Source: Beijerinckiaceae bacterium (GTDB lineage Bacteria; Pseudomonadota; Alphaproteobacteria; Rhizobiales; Beijerinckiaceae). Taken from it: a DNA stretch of 64,000 nucleotides. The position numbers were made by a program, and so were the translations under genes. Under the pieces are notes generated by a model. That model made no database searches. It worked only from the letters and a program-made list of their open reading frames with translations, and was not told where the DNA came from. This document shows positions 18,563 through 27,546 of this stretch, piece by piece. The stretch lies in NCBI GenBank assembly GCA_019745195.1, contig JAIETL010000059.1, positions 1 through 64,000 on the forward strand, given 5' to 3'. How positions within the stretch are numbered: the first letter of the stretch is position 1; each line of letters begins with the position of its first letter.

Positions 18563-18789
18563 GCCCGTAGCCCACCACGGAAGCGATAAAGGCCAAAGCC
18601 AGCGGGCAATGACAAAAAAGGTCGGAACCGCGAAGATGAAATGAAAGATTGTGCGTCCTCTTGAGATGACAGGCTTCCGGCGCTTCGCGCATATTTGCTT
18701 CCACCGGAAACACCGGGGCAGTCAACATGTCGCGGATGGCCTCGAATTCCTTGGGCATCACCACCGCCCTACCCCATGTCCCTGCCCGC

Positions 18790-18870
18790 GTCTTGACCGG
18801 AATCTCGGCGGACGATCCTCGCCTGGATCCCGGTCAAGACGGCCGCTCCGCAACGTAGTGCGGAGCTTTT
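18790..18870. terminator. paired hairpins downstream of the solute-binding gene
   Basis: An 8-bp perfect stem with a 6-base loop (18845-18866) is followed by four T on the plus strand. Next to it an 11-bp inverted repeat (18790-18800 with 18830-18840) encloses 29 bases. They sit just after the stop of the gene at 18884, so they probably end that minus-strand transcript. The larger inverted repeat could also be an element end. Confidence 0.5.
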
Positions 18871-18883
18871 GGGAAAGGTCCTT

Positions 18884-20101
18884 TCAGGGCACGAGCGCGC
18901 AGCCCGCCGCCTTACTCTCAGCCAAGGAGCGGGAGGCCTGCTCGGGCGGGATCGTCGTGAGTATCTTATAGTAGTCCCACGGTCCCTTGGACTCGCTCGG
19001 CTTCTTCACCTCGGCAAGGTACATCGGATGCACGGCGCGGCCGTCGATGCGTACATGGGTCCGGCCGAACAGTGGGTCCTCATATTCGCCCTTGTCTCGC
19101 ATGGCTTTCACGACCTTGGCACCATCGCCCGCGCCCCCTGCCGCCTTGACTGCATCGAGATAGAGAAGGGTCGCCGAATAATCTCCGGCCTGCCCCATCG
19201 TAGGATGACGCCCGTCGCGACGGGCAGCGAACCGCTTGGCGAAAGCGCGCGTGGTGTCGTTCAGGTCCCAGTAGAACCACGTCGTGAGCGTCAGCCCCTG
19301 AGCGGCCTCCAGTCCAAGCGAGTGGACATCGGTCAGGAAGATCGCAAGCCCGGCAAGTTTCTGTCCGTTCGCGACCAGTCCGAACTCGGCCGCCTGCTTG
19401 ATTGAATTGATCGTATCGCCGCCCGCGTTGGCGAGGCCGACGGTCTTGGCCTTTGAAGCCTGTGCCTGGAGCAGGAAGGACGAGAAATCCGGTGTGTTGA
19501 GCGGATGGCGGGCCGACCCGACCACACGTCCGCCCGCCGCCTTCACGACATTGGACGCCTCGCCCTCCACGGCGTGCCCATAGGCGTAATCGACGGTGAT
19601 GAAATACCAGCTGTCGAAGCCCTGTTTCACGAGCGAGGTCGCCGTTCCGTTGGCGAACCCCCAGGAGTCGTAAGTCCAATGTACCGTGTTGGCGTTGCAG
19701 GCCTTGCCGGTCAGATCGCTCGACCCCGCGTTGGTCGCCAGGAAGACCTTGTTCTTTTCCTTGGCCACGTTTGAGACGGCCAAAGCCGCGCTTGAGGCGG
19801 TGACATCGACGATCGCCGTCACGCCCTCCGTATCGAACCACTTGCGCGCGATGCCGGCGGCGACATCGGGCTTGTTCTGATGGTCGGCTGAAATGATCTC
19901 GATGCGCGCGCCCGGATTGATCTTGAGGTGGTCCTCTATCGCGAGCTTGGTGGCCTCGACGGAGCCCTGGCCGGAAAAGTCGGAGTAAAGCCCCCCCATG
20001 TCGGTCAGGACCCCGATCTTGATCGGAACCGGCGGCGTCTGGGCGAGACTGGCTTGGGTCATGGCGAGCATCGACCCTGCGATCAGATACCTTTTCAACA
20101 T
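18884..20101 (-). CDS. periplasmic branched-chain amino acid/amide-type solute-binding protein
   Basis: This 405-residue protein has a signal peptide ending near residue 20 (ASLAQ) and a type I periplasmic-binding fold that opens with PIKIGVLTDMGGLYSDFSG, typical of the LivJ/urea-amide substrate-binding group. A GAGGG site precedes the ATG. No ABC permease or ATPase gene lies nearby, so it must share a transporter encoded elsewhere or act as a sensor. It sits at the downstream end of a catabolic gene set running on the minus strand from 23891. Confidence 0.88.
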   Translation of the reverse strand: MLKRYLIAGSMLAMTQASLAQTPPVPIKIGVLTDMGGLYSDFSGQGSVEATKLAIEDHLKINPGARIEIISADHQNKPDVAAGIARKWFDTEGVTAIVDVTASSAALAVSNVAKEKNKVFLATNAGSSDLTGKACNANTVHWTYDSWGFANGTATSLVKQGFDSWYFITVDYAYGHAVEGEASNVVKAAGGRVVGSARHPLNTPDFSSFLLQAQASKAKTVGLANAGGDTINSIKQAAEFGLVANGQKLAGLAIFLTDVHSLGLEAAQGLTLTTWFYWDLNDTTRAFAKRFAARRDGRHPTMGQAGDYSATLLYLDAVKAAGGAGDGAKVVKAMRDKGEYEDPLFGRTHVRIDGRAVHPMYLAEVKKPSESKGPWDYYKILTTIPPEQASRSLAESKAAGCALVP

Positions 20102-20166
20102 GGCGTTTTCCCTCGTGTTTTGTTGTCGTTTTGTTTGCGTCAGGGGAGTCGAGCGGACGCAGTCGC

Positions 20167-21138
20167 TCAGTTGTCGATCGTCAGCCCAAGCGCCGAGATC
20201 GTCTTTCTCCAGAAGCCGAGGTCGTCGATGACGACCTTGGAGAAAGCCGGGCGGTCGAGCGGCTTCGCCTCGTAGCCGAGCGACTGGAGGTGCTTGGCCA
20301 CGGATGCCTCCGCCGAGATGGCGTGGATGGCGTTCGCGAGCTTGTCGAGCACGGCTTCCGGCGTCTTGGCCGGCGCCATCACGCCATACCAGAGGCCCGC
20401 CTCGTAATCCGGGTAACCCAGTTCGGCGATGGTCGGGAGGGTGGGAAAGGCCGGAGACCGCTGCTTGGAGGTGATGGCAAGAGCCCTGAGCGACCCTGCA
20501 ACGACGTGCTGCTCCACCGACGCGGCCGTCGCGAACATCAGCGCGATCTGGCCGCCGAGAATGTCCTGCACGGCGGGGCCGGTGCCGCGATAGGGCACGT
20601 GCCGAAGCTTCGAGCCGCTGCGGCTAGCGAAGACCTCGGCCGCAAGATGTTGCGGCGTTCCGGTCCCGGGCGTGCCGTAGGTCAGGCCGTCAGGCGCAGC
20701 TTTCGCCAGCGCCACGAGTTCGGCCACGCTATTCGCCTTCACCGCAGGGTGAACGACCAGAACCATCGGGATCGACGAAACCATTGCGATCGGTGCGAAG
20801 TCGCGCGTCACGTCGAAGGGCACGCTCTTGTAAAGAGAGGGATTCATGACGAACGAGTTATTGGCCATCAGAAGCGTGTAGCCGTCGGGGGCCGCCCTAG
20901 CCGCCTGTGCCGTGCCGACGTTGCCGCCGGCGCCGCCAACGTTCTCAACAAAGAAGCGCTGCCCGTCCATGCGCTCGCTGAGCTTTTCAGCCAGCACGCG
21001 AGCGAGGATGTCGTTGCCGCCACCCGGCGGATAGGGAACCAGGAACTTCACGGGGCGGTCCGGATAGGACTGCGCATTCGCGGTGATCGCGGAGAAGCCG
21101 ACGACAAACAACGCTGCAGCTAGAAACAAGCGTTTCAT
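20167..21138 (-). CDS. tripartite tricarboxylate transporter substrate-binding protein (TctC/Bug family)
   Basis: This 323-residue protein has a cleavable signal peptide and the family signature YPDRPVKFLVPYPPGGGND just after it. Bug proteins bind carboxylates in the periplasm. The membrane partners TctA and TctB are absent here, which is common because many Bug proteins are orphans. A GGGAG site precedes the start. It is in line with the aldehyde dehydrogenase and CoA-transferase genes, so its ligand may be the carboxylate degraded by them. Confidence 0.88.
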   Translation of the reverse strand: MKRLFLAAALFVVGFSAITANAQSYPDRPVKFLVPYPPGGGNDILARVLAEKLSERMDGQRFFVENVGGAGGNVGTAQAARAAPDGYTLLMANNSFVMNPSLYKSVPFDVTRDFAPIAMVSSIPMVLVVHPAVKANSVAELVALAKAAPDGLTYGTPGTGTPQHLAAEVFASRSGSKLRHVPYRGTGPAVQDILGGQIALMFATAASVEQHVVAGSLRALAITSKQRSPAFPTLPTIAELGYPDYEAGLWYGVMAPAKTPEAVLDKLANAIHAISAEASVAKHLQSLGYEAKPLDRPAFSKVVIDDLGFWRKTISALGLTIDN

Positions 21139-21163
21139 GAGAAAACTCCCGAAATGGTATTAT

Positions 21164-22597
21164 TCAAAGACGGATGATGACGGATTTGATCTGCGTGTAA
21201 TGCGCCAGCGCGTCGATGCCCTGCTCGCGCCCGTAGCCACTCTGCTTATATCCACCGCACGGAGTCTGGACGAAGCCGCCGCTATACTCGTTGACGACGA
21301 TGCGGCCTGCTTCCAGTGCCGCCGCCACGCGATGAACGCGGCCGATGTCACGGCTCCAAATCCCGGCGGCCAGCCCGTACGTGGAATCGTTGGCGATCCG
21401 CAGCGCTTCGGCCTCGTCCCGAAACGGGATGACGACGACGACGGGCCCGAAGATCTCGTCGCGGGCGAGGGTCATGTCGTTTCGCACGCCGGTGTAGACG
21501 GTCGGCTCGACAAACCATCCGTCGGGAGCGTCGGGATGCCGGAAGGAGCGCCCGCCGATCGCGGGGGTCAGGCCCTCCCGTCCGGCGACGATGAAGGATT
21601 CGAGGATCCGCTCGTACTGATCGCGCGTGGTGATGGGCCCCGAGGTCGCCTCGTGGCCGGGCCCCACCTTCAACGCGGCCACGTGAACGAGGAACTCGGC
21701 GACGAAGCTGTCGTGAATGCTCTCTTCGACCAGCAGCCGCGTGCCGGCCGCGCACCATTGGCCGCTGTTCCAAGTGAAGGCATTGACAGAGCCACGGGCC
21801 GCGGCGGCGATGTCAGCATCCGCGAACACGATGTTCGCCGATTTGCCACCCAGCTCCAGCGTCAGCGGCAGGATCTTGTCCGCGGCGATGCGGCCAAGCT
21901 CCCGCCCCGCCCGGACCGAGCCGGTAAAGGAGATCTTCCTCATCTGGGGGTGGTTGGCCATGGCGGGGCCGAGCTCCGGACCGCGTCCGACGACGACGTT
22001 GAGCACGCCGGGTGGCAGGCCGGCCTCGACCCCGATCCGCGCGAGTTCGACGAGCGAACCGGAGGTGAATTCGGACGGTTTGGCGACGACGACATTGCCG
22101 GTGGCCAAAGCCGGCGCGATTGCCCGCGCCGCCTGGTGCAAGGGCGCGTTCCAGGGCAAGATCGCGCCGACGACGCCGAACGGATCTCGACGCGTATAGA
22201 CGTGGTAGTTAGGTCCCTGATTGATGAAGTCGCCGTCCATGACGTTGACGATGCCACCATAGAACTCGAAGTACTGCGCGGTCAGATCCATCAGCGCGGG
22301 CATTTCACGGCCGGGCTTGCCGGTCTCTGACGCCTCGATCGCCCCCAGTCGCTGTTCGCTCGCGCGAACCACCCGCCCGATCTCGACCAGTATGCGACCA
22401 CGTTCGGAGGGGCGCATGTCGCGCCAAGCTGGGAACGCGGCGACGCTTGCAGCCACGGCAACGTCGATGTCGTCGGCCCCGCTGTCGGCGGCTTGGCCGG
22501 ACGCCCGGCCCGTTCGCGGGTCGCTGCGCCCGAGATAACGCCCCGTTCGCGGAGCGGCGATCTGGCCTGCGATGAAGTTGTCGATGACCGGTTGCAT
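21164..22597 (-). CDS. NAD(P)-dependent aldehyde dehydrogenase
   Basis: This 477-residue enzyme has the cofactor segment FTGSVRAGRELG, the general-base Glu in LELGGKSA and the nucleophile Cys in NSGQWCAAGTR. The ATG at 22597 has a GAGGA site 8 bases ahead; the open frame extends to 22861 only because of high GC. It oxidises an aldehyde to the acid in the cytoplasm. With the downstream CoA-transferase and dehydrogenase homologues, it would convert an aldehyde intermediate to an acid that is then activated as a CoA ester. Confidence 0.9.
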   Translation of the reverse strand: MQPVIDNFIAGQIAAPRTGRYLGRSDPRTGRASGQAADSGADDIDVAVAASVAAFPAWRDMRPSERGRILVEIGRVVRASEQRLGAIEASETGKPGREMPALMDLTAQYFEFYGGIVNVMDGDFINQGPNYHVYTRRDPFGVVGAILPWNAPLHQAARAIAPALATGNVVVAKPSEFTSGSLVELARIGVEAGLPPGVLNVVVGRGPELGPAMANHPQMRKISFTGSVRAGRELGRIAADKILPLTLELGGKSANIVFADADIAAAARGSVNAFTWNSGQWCAAGTRLLVEESIHDSFVAEFLVHVAALKVGPGHEATSGPITTRDQYERILESFIVAGREGLTPAIGGRSFRHPDAPDGWFVEPTVYTGVRNDMTLARDEIFGPVVVVIPFRDEAEALRIANDSTYGLAAGIWSRDIGRVHRVAAALEAGRIVVNEYSGGFVQTPCGGYKQSGYGREQGIDALAHYTQIKSVIIRL

Positions 22598-22631
22598 GGA
22601 ATGTCCTCGCAGTCGCTCGCGGAGAAGCGGA

Positions 22632-23891
22632 TCAGGCGACACTGGCCGATCTCGGCCTCGCTGCTTCGCGTGGCTTGTCTTGCCGCTCGGGCGGCGGTGA
22701 GGTCCCGACGATGCCCGACGAGAGGAGCCTCTCGATTTCAGCGGCGCCGATGCCGAGCCCTTCGAGAAGCTCGCGGCTGTGCTCGCCGAGCGCCGGCGCC
22801 GGGCGGTGCGGAAGCGCGTTGGCGGCCATGCTGTCGATCGGAAGGCCGGGCGCGCGCACAAGGCCGTGGCGGGGATCGTCGATGCCGGCGATCATGCGCG
22901 AGGCGACGAGCTGCGGATGCCGGACGAGATCGGCATAGCGCGCCACGGGCGCGCACAGGATGTCGGCGGTCAGAAGCGCGTCGAGCCAGTTCTGCGTGGG
23001 GCGACTGCGGAACACCTCCCCGAGCACGTCCCGCATCGCCTCGCGATTGGCGACGCGCTTCGGCGACGAGACAAAGCGCGGATCGGCGGCGAGATCGGCC
23101 CGCCCCACGACCTCGCAAAGCCTCTCCCACCGATTGCCGTTGTAGGCCGCCAGCATGATCCACCCATCGGCGGTCTCGAACGCCTCGTTGGGAGCCGAAT
23201 ACGGGGCGGCGCTGCCCATCAGCTCCGGGTTCTTGCCGTCCGTCAGGAAATTGGTCAGCGAGACCTGCTGAAGTGCCAAAGCCGCGTTGAACAGGTTGAT
23301 GTCGATATGGCACCCGGCCCCGGTCGCCGACCGTTGGTGCAGCCTTGCCAGGACACCGGTTGCGGCGACGTAGCCGGTGAACACGTCGATGATCGGCGCC
23401 TGCACCTTCGCTGGTTCCGCGCCGGGCGTACCGATGATGCTCATCAAGCCGCTGTCGGCCTGAAGGATGCCGTCGACGCCGGCTCTTTGGGTGTAAGGCC
23501 CGTCCTGGCCGTATGCGGAGATCGAGCAGTAGATCAGGCGCGGATTGCTCTCGCGAACGACGTCGGGGCCGAGGCCGAGCCTGGTCATTACGCCCGGCCG
23601 CATGCTCTCCACGAGGATGTCGGCGGTCAAGGCAAGCTTGCGGGCGATGTCGACGCCGCGCTCCGATTTCAGGTCGAGCGCGATCGAGCGCTTGTTGCGG
23701 TTCAGGCCATGAAAGAGCGCGCTGTCGGTGCCGATCCAAGCCGGGCCGAGCTTGCGACCGAGTTCGCCCTCGGGCGGCTCCACCTTGACGATGTCCGCGC
23801 CCATGTCGCCGAGCAGCATCGTGCAGGTCGGACCCGCGCCGACATGGGTAAAGTCGAGAACCGTCAGTCCGCTCAGCGCGTCCCGGATCAT
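22632..23891 (-). CDS. CaiB/BaiF-type CoA-transferase
   Basis: This 419-residue family III CoA-transferase contains the N-terminal DFTHVGAGPTCTMLLGDMGA segment and the catalytic Asp in PIIDVFTGY. It moves CoA between carboxylic acids through an aspartyl-CoA intermediate. A strong AGGAG site precedes the start. It lies 34 bases upstream of the aldehyde dehydrogenase and 36 bases downstream of the beta-hydroxyacid dehydrogenase, so the three are one operon. The exact acid is unknown. Confidence 0.88.
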   Translation of the reverse strand: MIRDALSGLTVLDFTHVGAGPTCTMLLGDMGADIVKVEPPEGELGRKLGPAWIGTDSALFHGLNRNKRSIALDLKSERGVDIARKLALTADILVESMRPGVMTRLGLGPDVVRESNPRLIYCSISAYGQDGPYTQRAGVDGILQADSGLMSIIGTPGAEPAKVQAPIIDVFTGYVAATGVLARLHQRSATGAGCHIDINLFNAALALQQVSLTNFLTDGKNPELMGSAAPYSAPNEAFETADGWIMLAAYNGNRWERLCEVVGRADLAADPRFVSSPKRVANREAMRDVLGEVFRSRPTQNWLDALLTADILCAPVARYADLVRHPQLVASRMIAGIDDPRHGLVRAPGLPIDSMAANALPHRPAPALGEHSRELLEGLGIGAAEIERLLSSGIVGTSPPPERQDKPREAARPRSASVA

Positions 23892-23927
23892 GGCGATCTT
23901 CTCCTGGGTTGTGGGGTCGCGGGCCTA

Positions 23928-24833
23928 TCAGGCCTCGGCCGGCGCATCTCGCTCGATGACGGCGCCGGCCGCCTTCTCCATCTGGTAAACGACCCGCGTC
24001 ATGTCGCTTGCAGGGTCGTCATGGACGGCTGCCGCCTCATACAGCTGCTTGGCGATGGCGTTGACGAGCATAGGCGCGCCAGTCGCATCCGCTTCGGCGA
24101 TGCAAAGGCGAAGGTCCTTGCGCATCAGTTCGAGCCTGAACCCGAATTCGAACCGCCGATCGAGCAACTTGCCGGCGATGATCTCCTCGGTGACGAAGCT
24201 GCGCGCCGTCGAGGCGTTCAGTACGTCGAGGATCGTCTCGGCGGAGAGTCCGGCTCGCACGCCGAACAATATGGCCTCGGCCGCCACGACGAGGTTCGCG
24301 CCGACGATCATGTTGTTGACCAGCTTGAGCGTCTGGCCGAGGCCGGCCTTTTCGCCGACGTGGACGACCTTGCGGCCGAAGCTCCTCAAGACCGGCGCGA
24401 CCTCGTCGAAAGCGAAGCGGGGACCCGACACCATGACCGAGAGCGTGCCCGCCTCGGCGCCGGCGACGCCGCCGGCCAATGGCCCGTCGAGAGACGCGAT
24501 CTGCCGGGGGGCGAGCGCCTCCGATATCTCGCGGGCGACGCTTGGACCCGTGGTCGAGCAATCGACGAATATCCGGATGCGCGATCCCTGGAGAATGCCG
24601 CCTTCGCCGAGAACGACCTGACGTACGACGTCGGGGGTCGGAAGGCAGACGATCACCGCATCGGCGGCATCGGCGACCTCGGCCGGCGAGGCGTGGGCGG
24701 TCGCGCCCAGAGCAGTCGCGGCGCCGACCGCAGCCGGATTCTTGTCGAAGACGTGAACGGGGAAGCCCGCGGCGCGCAAGTGGCGAGCCATATGGGCGCC
24801 CATGGCGCCGAGACCGACGAATCCTATATCCAT
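23928..24833 (-). CDS. 3-hydroxyisobutyrate dehydrogenase-like NAD(P) oxidoreductase
   Basis: This beta-hydroxyacid dehydrogenase of 301 residues has GFVGLGAMGAHMARHL at the N-terminus as the dinucleotide fold, DGPLAGGVAGAEAGTL as the substrate loop and the catalytic Lys in LKLVNNMIVG. The ATG at 24833 has GGAG 9 bases ahead, preferred over 24848. It is the first gene of the minus-strand catabolic operon and is preceded by the LysR gene at 25002 on the same strand. Confidence 0.88.
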   Translation of the reverse strand: MDIGFVGLGAMGAHMARHLRAAGFPVHVFDKNPAAVGAATALGATAHASPAEVADAADAVIVCLPTPDVVRQVVLGEGGILQGSRIRIFVDCSTTGPSVAREISEALAPRQIASLDGPLAGGVAGAEAGTLSVMVSGPRFAFDEVAPVLRSFGRKVVHVGEKAGLGQTLKLVNNMIVGANLVVAAEAILFGVRAGLSAETILDVLNASTARSFVTEEIIAGKLLDRRFEFGFRLELMRKDLRLCIAEADATGAPMLVNAIAKQLYEAAAVHDDPASDMTRVVYQMEKAAGAVIERDAPAEA

Positions 24834-25001
24834 GACGTTTCGCTCCATGGCGCCAGACGGCGCTCTTTGTTGCGAATGACACCATCGCTATCGGCTCTCG
24901 CCGGCAACTGAGTTTTCGGAGCTCGCTTGTTGACGTGAGGTCAACAATCCGCGCAGTGGCCGCGGATCACGGGCGGCCGGATGCGTCCTGCCGAGCCGGG
25001 C

Positions 25002-25889
25002 TTAGGCCGGGCTGGCCTGTTCGAGCAGCCACTGGCGAAACTTCCGAAAAGCGGGATTCCGCAGCCGGTTGCGCGGGTAGATGAAGTAGTAGGTGTGGTC
25101 GCCCCGGTCCAGGGCAGGCCGGAACGGCTGCACGAGCTTGCGAGACTTGAGGTCGTCCACGAACAGCGCCTTTTGGGCCATCATGATGCCCTGACCCTCC
25201 AGGGTGGCCTGGTAGGCGAGCGTCGAGCTCGCGAACTTCGCACCGGCGTAGGGATCGATGTCGCCGATGCCGGCGGCTTCGAGCCAGAACTTCCAGTCGT
25301 CGGGCCGAATGAGGGAGTGGAGCAGGCGAACCCGCCCGATGTCCTCCAGGCTCCTCAGTTCGAACTTGCGCCGATAGGCCGGCGTGCAAAGCGGCACGAG
25401 CTCGTTGGGTAGGAGCTTGTCGACATCGACGCCCGGCCAGACGCCATCGCCGAGCCTGACCGCCCCGTCCACGTTCTCGCGCTCGAAATCGACGGTCTCG
25501 TTCGAGGTTGTCAATCGAACCTCTGTCATCGGATGGGCGTCGTGAAAGGAACTCAAGCGCGGTATGAGCCATTTCATCGAGAACGTCGTGTAGGCCCTGA
25601 CGCGCAGCAATTCGACAGTACGTCGGCCGGTCAAGCGCTGGGTCGCTGCCCGGATGCCTTCCAGGTGCCCGCTGACCGCCTCCAAATACTGTTCCCCCTC
25701 CACGGTCAACACGATCTCACGCGGGTCTCGGCGGAACAGCGGCAGGCCGAGATAGGCCTCAAGGCTCTGGACCTGACGGCTGACCGCACCCGGCGTGACG
25801 GAAAGTTCCTCGGCGGCGCGCCTGATGCTGCGCAACCGCCCCGCCGCCTCGAAGGCGCGCAGTGGGTTGAGGGGCGGCAAGCGGTCCAT
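25002..25889 (-). CDS. LysR-family regulator, GcvA-like
   Basis: This 295-residue LysR protein starts PPLNPLRAFEAAGRLRSI, which places it with the GcvA/AmpR branch rather than the CrgA-like regulators elsewhere in the window. The helix-turn-helix includes SVTPGAVSRQVQSLE. It lies upstream of the CoA-transferase operon on the same strand and diverges from the OB-protein/thiolase operon that starts at 26014. It may regulate either from the 124-base gap. Confidence 0.88.
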   Translation of the reverse strand: MDRLPPLNPLRAFEAAGRLRSIRRAAEELSVTPGAVSRQVQSLEAYLGLPLFRRDPREIVLTVEGEQYLEAVSGHLEGIRAATQRLTGRRTVELLRVRAYTTFSMKWLIPRLSSFHDAHPMTEVRLTTSNETVDFERENVDGAVRLGDGVWPGVDVDKLLPNELVPLCTPAYRRKFELRSLEDIGRVRLLHSLIRPDDWKFWLEAAGIGDIDPYAGAKFASSTLAYQATLEGQGIMMAQKALFVDDLKSRKLVQPFRPALDRGDHTYYFIYPRNRLRNPAFRKFRQWLLEQASPA

Positions 25890-26013
25890 GATGCAGGATG
25901 ATCACCTGTTGTCTTTTAGTCAACGCCCCCCAGCAGCTTTCTCGTTCTTGGATCGCCGCATCGGATTCTAGTGTTCGGCTGCCGTTGGCCAATAAGACCT
26001 GGAGGAAGCAGCA

Positions 26014-26394
26014 ATGTCCGCAGACCCCGCAGCGCTGGGGCGTGCCCCGTCGCGCGCAGCGATCACCCTGAAAGCGTCGCGCCAGCGTTCGACCGGCCTC
26101 GGCGTCTTTCCTGCCATTCCCCGCCATTCGCCGTCGGCGCCTGGCTTCGAGGACATAACGCTTTCGCCCGAAGCCGAGCTCTACAGCTTCACGGTCATTC
26201 ACCCCAATCCGAGGTCTGGCGAAGCACCATTCGTGCTCGTCTATGCGGACTTCGTCGAAAACGTACGAGTTTTCGGCGTTTTGGACCTGCCTGGCGATAT
26301 CGCTCCCCGGATCGGGATGCGCCTCCGTACGGTGGCGGATGACGCCGAGGCAGGCACTTACCGATTCGAACTCGTGGAAGGGGCCTCGACATGA
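26014..26394 (+). CDS. DUF35-type OB-fold protein without zinc ribbon
   Basis: This 126-residue protein resembles the OB-fold half of DUF35 acyl-CoA-associated proteins, with LYSFTVIHPNP, PFVLVYADFVENVRVFG and a small C-terminal strand set. The usual N-terminal cysteine zinc ribbon is missing; there is no Cys at all in the protein. Its stop overlaps the thiolase start (ATGA), and DUF35 proteins commonly pair with thiolase-like partners to form a complex. It is therefore probably a subunit or scaffold of the neighbouring thiolase. Confidence 0.8.
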   Translation: MSADPAALGRAPSRAAITLKASRQRSTGLGVFPAIPRHSPSAPGFEDITLSPEAELYSFTVIHPNPRSGEAPFVLVYADFVENVRVFGVLDLPGDIAPRIGMRLRTVADDAEAGTYRFELVEGAST

Positions 26395-27542
26395 GCGGAC
26401 ACGTCTTCATCTCCGGAGCCGCCATGACGTCGTTCGGTCGCAGACCCGATCTGTCAATGCAGGATCTGGCTCAGGAAGCCGTCCTCGGCGCTCTCGCCGA
26501 TGCCGGCCTCCAGACGTCCGACGTGCAGGCGCTTTACAACTCAAACGTCTATGGCGGCATGGTTCTCGGCCAGGTCCTCATGCGCGACCTCGGCATCACC
26601 GGTCCGGCGCTTTATAACGTCGAGAATGCCTGCGCCAGCGGGGCGACGGCTGTTCACCTCGCGTGCCAGGCCTTGCGGCTCGGCCTCTACGACACCGTCG
26701 TCGTCTGGGGTGTCGAGCAGCTGACCAGGCTCGGCGGCGGCACGATCCCGCTCCAACGCAACGACTACAAGACCGAGTTATACGCCTCGCAGGGCATGAC
26801 GTTGCCGACAGTCTATGCGATGCGCGGCACACGCTATTTGCATGAGCGCTCCGAAAGCGTCGATCTACTGGCCTCCATCGCCGTGAAGAACCGGCAGCAC
26901 GGCTCGCTGAACCCCTATGCCCAGCAGCGAAAGCCCGTGACGTTGGAGGAAGTCCTCCAATCCCGCCCGGTCGCCGAGCCGCTGACGCTCCTGCAATGCT
27001 GTCCTTCGGCCGTCGACGGCGCTGCCGCAGTTATCTTGACGACCAAGATTCCATCCTCTGGCCGCCGGGCGGTCAGGATCCTGGCGTCAGCCGTGCAGTC
27101 GGGTCATCTTGAAATCGGCTGCGACGATATCCTCGACGCGGAGATAACCGCCCGGACCGCCCGGCTCGCCTACGAGCAGGCGGGCATCAGCCCGAAGGAC
27201 GTCGATGTCGTAGAACTACACGACGCGTTCACGATCGCCGAACTTCTCTACTACGAAGCCCTCGGCCTCGCTCCCGACGGCGATGGCGCCGGTCTCCTGA
27301 GAGACGGCGAGACGGCCCTTGGCGGAAGGGTTCCGGTCAACCCCAGCGGCGGGTTGCTTGCCAAGGGTCACCCCCTCGGCGCCACCGGCGTCGCCCAGAT
27401 GGTCGAGATCGCCTGGCAGCTTGAGGGCCGGGCCGAAGGCCGGCAGGTCGAGGGCGCCCGGATCGGCTTGACACAATGCACCGGCGGCGGAATCGCAGGG
27501 GTCGATCATGCCGCGTCCTCCGTCCATCTGCTGGGAGTGTGA
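26391..27542 (+). CDS. thiolase-family acetyltransferase / sterol-carrier-like thiolase
   Basis: This 383-residue thiolase has the nucleophile Cys in NACASGATAVHLAC, the His of GLLAKGHPLGATG and a C-terminal QCTGGGIAG with the second Cys. The sequence type is that paired with DUF35 proteins, which cleave or condense CoA thioesters in degradation of steroids, aromatics and branched acids. It overlaps the OB-fold gene by 4 bases and is followed 4 bases later by an SDR, so the set is one operon. Confidence 0.88.
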   Translation: MSGHVFISGAAMTSFGRRPDLSMQDLAQEAVLGALADAGLQTSDVQALYNSNVYGGMVLGQVLMRDLGITGPALYNVENACASGATAVHLACQALRLGLYDTVVVWGVEQLTRLGGGTIPLQRNDYKTELYASQGMTLPTVYAMRGTRYLHERSESVDLLASIAVKNRQHGSLNPYAQQRKPVTLEEVLQSRPVAEPLTLLQCCPSAVDGAAAVILTTKIPSSGRRAVRILASAVQSGHLEIGCDDILDAEITARTARLAYEQAGISPKDVDVVELHDAFTIAELLYYEALGLAPDGDGAGLLRDGETALGGRVPVNPSGGLLAKGHPLGATGVAQMVEIAWQLEGRAEGRQVEGARIGLTQCTGGGIAGVDHAASSVHLLGV

Positions 27543-27546
27543 CGCG

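Noticed and set aside
22779..24911. 710-residue plus-strand frame
   Set aside because: It lies antisense to the CoA-transferase and the hydroxyacid dehydrogenase, has no ribosome site or family resemblance and shows the Arg/Gly-rich composition typical of GC-rich shadow frames.
26014..26394. Zinc-ribbon DUF35 protein
   Set aside because: The protein has no cysteines, so only the OB-fold half is supported.
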